Origin: Solea solea
Lineage: Eukaryota > Chordata > Actinopteri > Pleuronectiformes > Soleidae
Assembly (NCBI RefSeq): GCF_958295425.1
Contig: NC_081150.1
Coordinates: 6,881,001 to 6,945,000, forward strand
Direction of reading: 5' to 3'
Length of the DNA: 64,000 nt
The translations under genes were made by a program, and so were the position numbers. The notes below the pieces were generated by a model that saw only the letters and a list, made by a program, of their open reading frames with translations, was not told the origin of the DNA and searched no databases. Below, one piece after another: positions 60,999 through 64,000 of the stretch (the stretch's first letter is position 1; each line of letters opens with the position of its first letter).

Positions 60999-63900
60999 TA
61001 GCCAACCACTTTTTGACGGGTGACTCCAGAAACAAATCACACTCTCAGGCCTGGTGAGCAAAGCACAGCACCGATAATCATCCCACTTCATATACTCTCA
61101 AATACCCAGAGAATTTCTCCTATTAATGCAGAGTACAGGGGGACGTGAGGATAATAAACAATATGCCGTTGCTTCTGAATCTGGATCCCTGTTACTTGTT
61201 GTGTGTTACAGTATCAAAATTCAAGGGACCATTATGTTTTTACTGGCGCCTACTGCTGCTTTTACCATATGGATAAAGATTATTTTGTGTTGTTTTTTAC
61301 TCTATTAAACATTATTTCGTAGTAATACTTATTTAATATCTGAAGAAAATACTTGCTGGACAAAAGCCAACTGTAATTTTAAGTATTGCGTGACAAAGGT
61401 ATGATTAGCTGATGGTATCGACATTCAATTCATGCACATCTATATAACCTAAATTTAACATCAAGGAAACCGAGTCTGAGCCCACACTGACATGGCTTCA
61501 TGTTCTTAACTTGAATAGGCGTACTGTTGCGCATTTGTTAAAGCCCACAGTTCCTTTAGCAAGCCCCACTGTTCCAAAGCAGCCATTAATATTGTCTCTT
61601 TATTAAATCAGCAGATTAGCTTGTTCCCGCACAACATGTTCCCTCTCCTCACCTCCATCTAAACAGCAATAACATCTTCTGTTGCTGCTAAACTCCTTGC
61701 TGTCTGACTAACTTGTACAGCACTGTTCAGACACACACCGCAAAGGGCATCATTTAAGTCTCGTTCTGTCCTTCCCTCTGCGTTTCTGCCTAAATTGTTC
61801 TCAGCAGAACGGGCAAGAGGAAAAATGTGATTAGTATCTCTTACACCATGCTGCTTACAGCGCGTGTCTGACAGACAAATTGTCCTTGTCTCTTTGACAA
61901 CCAAACAGATATCCGTCTAAAACATATCCAGCCTGTGCCGTTCGGGCTATGCGATACAATTGTTGTGTTCTCTGGAGCGGCCGTTTTTTGTCCTTTATTT
62001 AATGGAAATAAGAAGAGAGGCAGGCACAGCTGTTGGTTACTCTGTAGGTGGGCAGAATGTGCAGACTGTGATGCGATTATGCAGATATCCTTAACTCACC
62101 CAGTCGGTGTCTGCCATGTACTGGTCATTGTTTTGTTGTGTTTGACAAACAAGACATAATAACACATACTCCAGCTTGTTGATTCAGGACTGGGTGCAGC
62201 AGGTGGTTGTAGAGGCTCTCACATTGTCACACATAGACGAGCAGGAAGTGTTCTCAAACTTTTGGGTTGTAGCATTGCTAGATTTCACACATGGAGCAGA
62301 GTGCCTTGAAGAGGCTTTGACAAGTGAAGTGAAGTCAAATTTATTCATGAAGTTTGCTTACATATGTCTATGGAAGCAGAACATTTAACTATAAATAGTA
62401 AACTATTCCAAAGCCATAACCCCATGCCTTGACCCAGGAACAGCCAGGAGCAACTGGTCAGAGGATCAGGGTGTAAAAGGGGTAAATGAGCTCAGAGCTG
62501 TGCTCGTGTGCCGGTTATATAATACTTTACAAACAACTATCAGCCAATAAAGCCATAGGCTTAATCACAATCAACTGAGAGGGAGACAGTGATTTCACAG
62601 TGGATAGTTAACAATGATGGATCGTCCAGACAGTTGCAGCCACTGTTATGAGCTGAGACACACATGGTAATCACGTGCATGTGAATGACAGTTAATTCTT
62701 GTTATTATACATTAACAACAGTCGTATGTTGACACTCGCCTTGTAGTTTGGACGGCGGATGTTATTGTACCAAGTTAGAAAGTAGAATCACTACCACTGT
62801 GTTTATTTCCTCGGGAGGCATTTTCTTTTTTTCGTCAAACATTTATTTTCAGACGAAAAGGAAGCAGCAACCAGGATTGTTACAGTCTGAGCTCACAGCA
62901 GTGAGGACTGCTGCTAACTACAGAGCAGAATGTGTGTCCCCAGCAGTGTAACAGGATCTGGGAGAGGCCAGTAGACCATTATCACCACTGCTCTGTCTGG
63001 CCAACAAAGTCAGCCAAAGCTCTATCTCCCGCAGCAGTAAGTGCTTCACAGCTCCTTCAAGTGCACAGAAAGCTACTGCAGGGTTTAGATTTGCCTTCTG
63101 TAATACTCTTTTTCTATTGACATCAGCTGTGTTATCATCATGTTTATGGCTGTGATTACACAGATATAAACATGAAACGCAGCGTGTAGTATCAATGTCC
63201 CAGCATTTATTTCTGGCGCCGTGAATCAGTGCCTTACCAAATTCTGAACTACACTTGAAAAACTGTTCTTGATGCCAAACCAGACATTTTCATTTTGGAG
63301 AGCAAAGCTCTAGATCAGTTTAAACTGTTATAAATACGAAAAGGATTTTAATCTTAACAAGTTTAACCTTGTGGGGCATATAGGCTTGTTGTTATTTGGC
63401 TTTACTTGGTGTGAATATATGATAGACAGGGTCACATTAAGTGCTTCACATGCAGCAGTCACAGCCCGGGAGTCTTTGTCTGAGCCTGGTCACATCTTTA
63501 TATGACAAATAGCTCTAAATAGAGTAACCATGAGTTACGAGTGTGGGGTGTCAGGAGTTAAGCTTGCTTGGTATTCTGATGATGGACAGTACACTGCATA
63601 CTATTAATATAAGTGTCAGTAGTTGTAACAAAGACGGACAAGATTCATGCCAGTCAAAATATATGACGTCAGTTAAATTATGTGAAACTTGACACAGTGT
63701 GTAGAGGCTGTCATTTAGGTTTTGCATCACGGTGGCAGTTTCTTTAACCTGTATCCAGTCTTAGCTGTCACATCAGTGAGGGAATTTTCACTTCTGGCAG
63801 GTACATATCCTACAATCAAGATGCGCAACATGACATTAAGAAAATATTCAAATAAGCTAATGCACACTGCTGGGACTGTTCACAACAAACAAGGCCCTCT

Positions 63901-64000
63901 TCAAATCTTCAAAGTGCCTGTCAGACACCTTAAAGCCCATCCTGAAGCGGTGAAGTGGTAAAATCTAAGCAACTGAATCATGCAAGTTCTCTTCTTAACT

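Larger units (their letters stand above)
58049..64000 (+). other. plcb1 intron 3, left part (at least 5,952 bp)
   Basis: Opens with GTAAGC and runs off the window. I searched for the expected next exon of PLCB1 and did not find it. The content is an A20 run, MITE family A copy 2, a short GT/CA-rich stretch at about 60718-60860, a palindromic motif cluster at 60931-60998, and a candidate recursive splice junction at 60165/60166. The remainder, including 61000-64000, holds nothing I recognise. Confidence 0.8.

Overview
This window is vertebrate nuclear DNA, most likely from a ray-finned (teleost) fish. The evidence is sparse short exons with GT-AG borders in very long introns, many (CA/TG)n microsatellites, and several interspersed repeats of kinds I know from teleost genomes, including short elements flanked by TTAA. 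The species cannot be named from the sequence. Nothing bacterial, phage-like or CRISPR-like is present. The only protein-coding gene I can support is the 5' end of plcb1, phospholipase C beta-1, on the + strand. Three coding exons are visible: 24867-24965 (33 codons), 30922-30999 (26 codons) and 57980-58048 (23 codons). All begin and end in phase 0 and are followed by clean GTAAG donors. Together they give the first 82 residues: the N-terminal segment and the first part of the PH domain. The rest of the PH domain, the EF hands, the catalytic X/Y barrel, C2 and the C-terminal coiled coil must lie beyond base 64000. LAYOUT. Bases 1-24565 are upstream and hold no gene I can recognise, only microsatellites and several old repeats (about 2265-2500, 20240-20460 and 20480-20880). 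Bases 24566-24866 are a CpG-rich promoter and 5' UTR with two exact AP-1 (TRE) motifs and two upstream ATGs, one of which opens a frame overlapping the main start. Intron 1 (5,956 bp) holds a hAT-like remnant beside a TTAA-flanked MITE. Intron 2 (26,980 bp) holds a nested insertion: a 1,189-bp TTAA-flanked element sits inside an older miniature element. It also holds a second, inverted copy of that older family, a LINE 3' tail, long GT tracts and other repeats. Intron 3 (at least 5,952 bp, open at the right edge) holds a second copy of the intron 1 MITE and a dense palindromic motif cluster. MOST INTERESTING: two sites look like recursive-splicing (zero-length exon) junctions, where a pyrimidine tract and CAG run straight into GTGAGT, one deep in intron 2 (52630/52631) and one in intron 3 (60165/60166). 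Next come the nested TTAA elements and the overlapping uORF plus TRE motif at the plcb1 start codon. Repeat-family statements rest on memory and on comparing copies within the window; no database was searched.
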